Of a stretch of DNA of 6,241 bases, positions 5,318 to 6,241 are shown piece after piece. This stretch comes from an uncultured Leucothrix sp. GTDB taxonomy: Bacteria; Pseudomonadota; Gammaproteobacteria; Thiotrichales; Thiotrichaceae. Under the pieces are notes generated by a model. The model worked only from the letters and a program-made list of their open reading frames with translations. It did no database searches and was not told the origin of the DNA. The DNA lies in the NCBI GenBank assembly GCA_938004025.1, contig CALKXC010000128.1:1-6241 (forward strand), given 5' to 3'. A program made the position numbers and the translations under genes. Numbering within the stretch: the stretch's first letter is position 1; each line of letters opens with the position of its first letter.

Positions 5318-5334
5318 AGGAACTACTCTGGCTT
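5299..5334 (-). repeat. Seven-base inverted repeat at the end of the antiporter gene
   Basis: AAGCCAG (5299-5305) and CTGGCTT (5328-5334) are perfect inverted copies with a 22-base loop; the distal arm covers the last codons of the antiporter gene. The loop is long and no U-run follows on the minus strand, so this is at best a weak terminator or mRNA 3'-end stabiliser. It overlaps the -35 of the small-ORF promoter. Confidence 0.25.
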
Positions 5335-6241
5335 GATTAATTTACCAACAGTTAGACCTTGAACAATGATAGAGAAAATCACGATAACGTAGGTCACTAC
5401 GATCAATGCTTCTCTGGCCTCACCCGCAGGCAATGTTAGCGCAAGCGCAATTGAAATACCGCCCCGTAGGCCACCCCAAGTTAAAATGCGGATCACGTTA
5501 GGGGTGAATGTTTTTCGCAGCTTCATCAGCGAGACAGGGACTCCAACGCTAATAAACCTAGCTAGCAGCGTTACTGGAATCATGACTAATCCAGCGTATA
5601 AATAATTTAGATCGAATGTGAGGATTAAAACCTCCAAACCAATCAAGACAAACAACACCGCATTAAGTATTTCATCGATAAGTTCCCAGAAGTTATCGAG
5701 GTGCTCTCGGGTGCGATCTGACATGCCATGCTGGCGACCTCTATTACCAATTAAAAGGCCTGCTACAACAACAAATATTGGCCCTGAAATATGCAAAGCA
5801 CTCGCTAAGGCATAACCACCAAACACCAAACCCAGTGTCAGCAAAATCTCAACCTGATAGTTGTCGATGCTCGCTAACATACGGAACACAACATAACCAG
5901 CGATCAGGCCAAAGCCAACCCCACCCACAGCTTCTTGCAAGAACAGCATCATCACACTAGAGATAGAAACGGGGTCATCCCCACCTCCCGCTGCGATGCC
6001 AAGCAAAACAATAAAAACAACAACTGCAAAGCCGTCATTAAATAGCGACTCACCAGCGATTTTAGTTTCTAGTGTTTTTGGAGCGCCTAAGTGCTTCAGT
6101 ATGCCTAACACAGCAATGGGGTCTGTTGGCGATATAAGGGAGCCAAACAGCAAGCAGTAGATAAAGGGTATATCTAGACCGAATAGTGCAAATACATAGT
6201 ACGACGCAAAGCCCACCATAATCGTTGAGCTGAGCATGCCG
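5323..6241 (-). CDS. Na+/H+ antiporter, CPA1 (NhaP/NHE) family, N-terminus beyond the window
   Basis: This is an integral inner-membrane cation/proton exchanger that expels Na+ (or K+) in exchange for protons. The frame is open to the window edge: a Gly codon precedes the first visible Met, so that Met is internal. About 305 residues are seen, including most of the transport domain. Numbering from that Met, the key motifs are SPTDPIAVLG (36-45), the TD unwound-helix motif; GESLFND (62-68), the Asn-Asp pair typical of electroneutral CPA1 exchangers; and TWGGLRGGIS (253-262) with Arg258, the conserved arginine. Around these lie about eight or nine strongly hydrophobic segments. The protein ends soon after the last membrane helix (TVGKLIKPE), so it lacks the long cytoplasmic RCK/TrkA-C tail of some relatives. 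Missing N-terminal helices are expected to number three or four. Which cation it moves cannot be told. It runs leftward, with the small-ORF promoter just past its stop. Confidence 0.9.
   Translation of the reverse strand, partial: GMLSSTIMVGFASYYVFALFGLDIPFIYCLLFGSLISPTDPIAVLGILKHLGAPKTLETKIAGESLFNDGFAVVVFIVLLGIAAGGGDDPVSISSVMMLFLQEAVGGVGFGLIAGYVVFRMLASIDNYQVEILLTLGLVFGGYALASALHISGPIFVVVAGLLIGNRGRQHGMSDRTREHLDNFWELIDEILNAVLFVLIGLEVLILTFDLNYLYAGLVMIPVTLLARFISVGVPVSLMKLRKTFTPNVIRILTWGGLRGGISIALALTLPAGEAREALIVVTYVIVIFSIIVQGLTVGKLIKPE

Overview
The window looks like ordinary chromosome from a gammaproteobacterium of moderate, slightly AT-rich composition. The evidence is the type of GshA (gammaproteobacterial glutamate-cysteine ligase C-terminus), a YciA-type thioesterase, a YajD-type HNH protein that resembles the enterobacterial one from memory, and a tRNA-Leu gene with an encoded CCA end. 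I cannot name the genus. I see no phage, insertion sequence, CRISPR array or rRNA.

Layout. Positions 1-1100 read rightward: the 3' end of gshA (glutathione synthesis, cut by the window edge), then a short-form signal peptidase I (lepB). Positions 1102-2591 read leftward as a translationally coupled pair, yciA (acyl-CoA thioesterase) then queA (queuosine tRNA modification). queA ends one base from the end of lepB, so the two transcription units collide with no room for a terminator between them. From 2592 to 2685 a compact divergent regulatory region separates yciA from bioA (biotin synthesis, 2686-3993). It holds two interleaved inverted repeats and a nine-base match to one arm of the BirA (biotin repressor) operator.

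Positions 4022-4181 carry a lone tRNA-Leu(CAA) gene with a good sigma-70 promoter. Its leader and trailer can pair to extend the acceptor stem. Positions 4289-4906 hold a small lipoprotein gene followed closely by yajD (HNH nuclease family). Converging on them from the right are two tiny, tightly spaced membrane-protein ORFs. The second (75 aa) has a perfect Shine-Dalgarno sequence. The first (40 aa, positions 5157-5279) is easily missed and sits just behind a consensus TATAAT, so its mRNA may be nearly leaderless. The window ends in the 3' two-thirds or so of a leftward CPA1/NhaP-type Na+/H+ antiporter gene.

The genes are mostly unrelated housekeeping functions. The less familiar parts are the two-gene small-membrane-protein unit, the lipoprotein-yajD pair, the pre-tRNA helix extension and the bioA upstream region. 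None amounts to a clear new multi-gene system.
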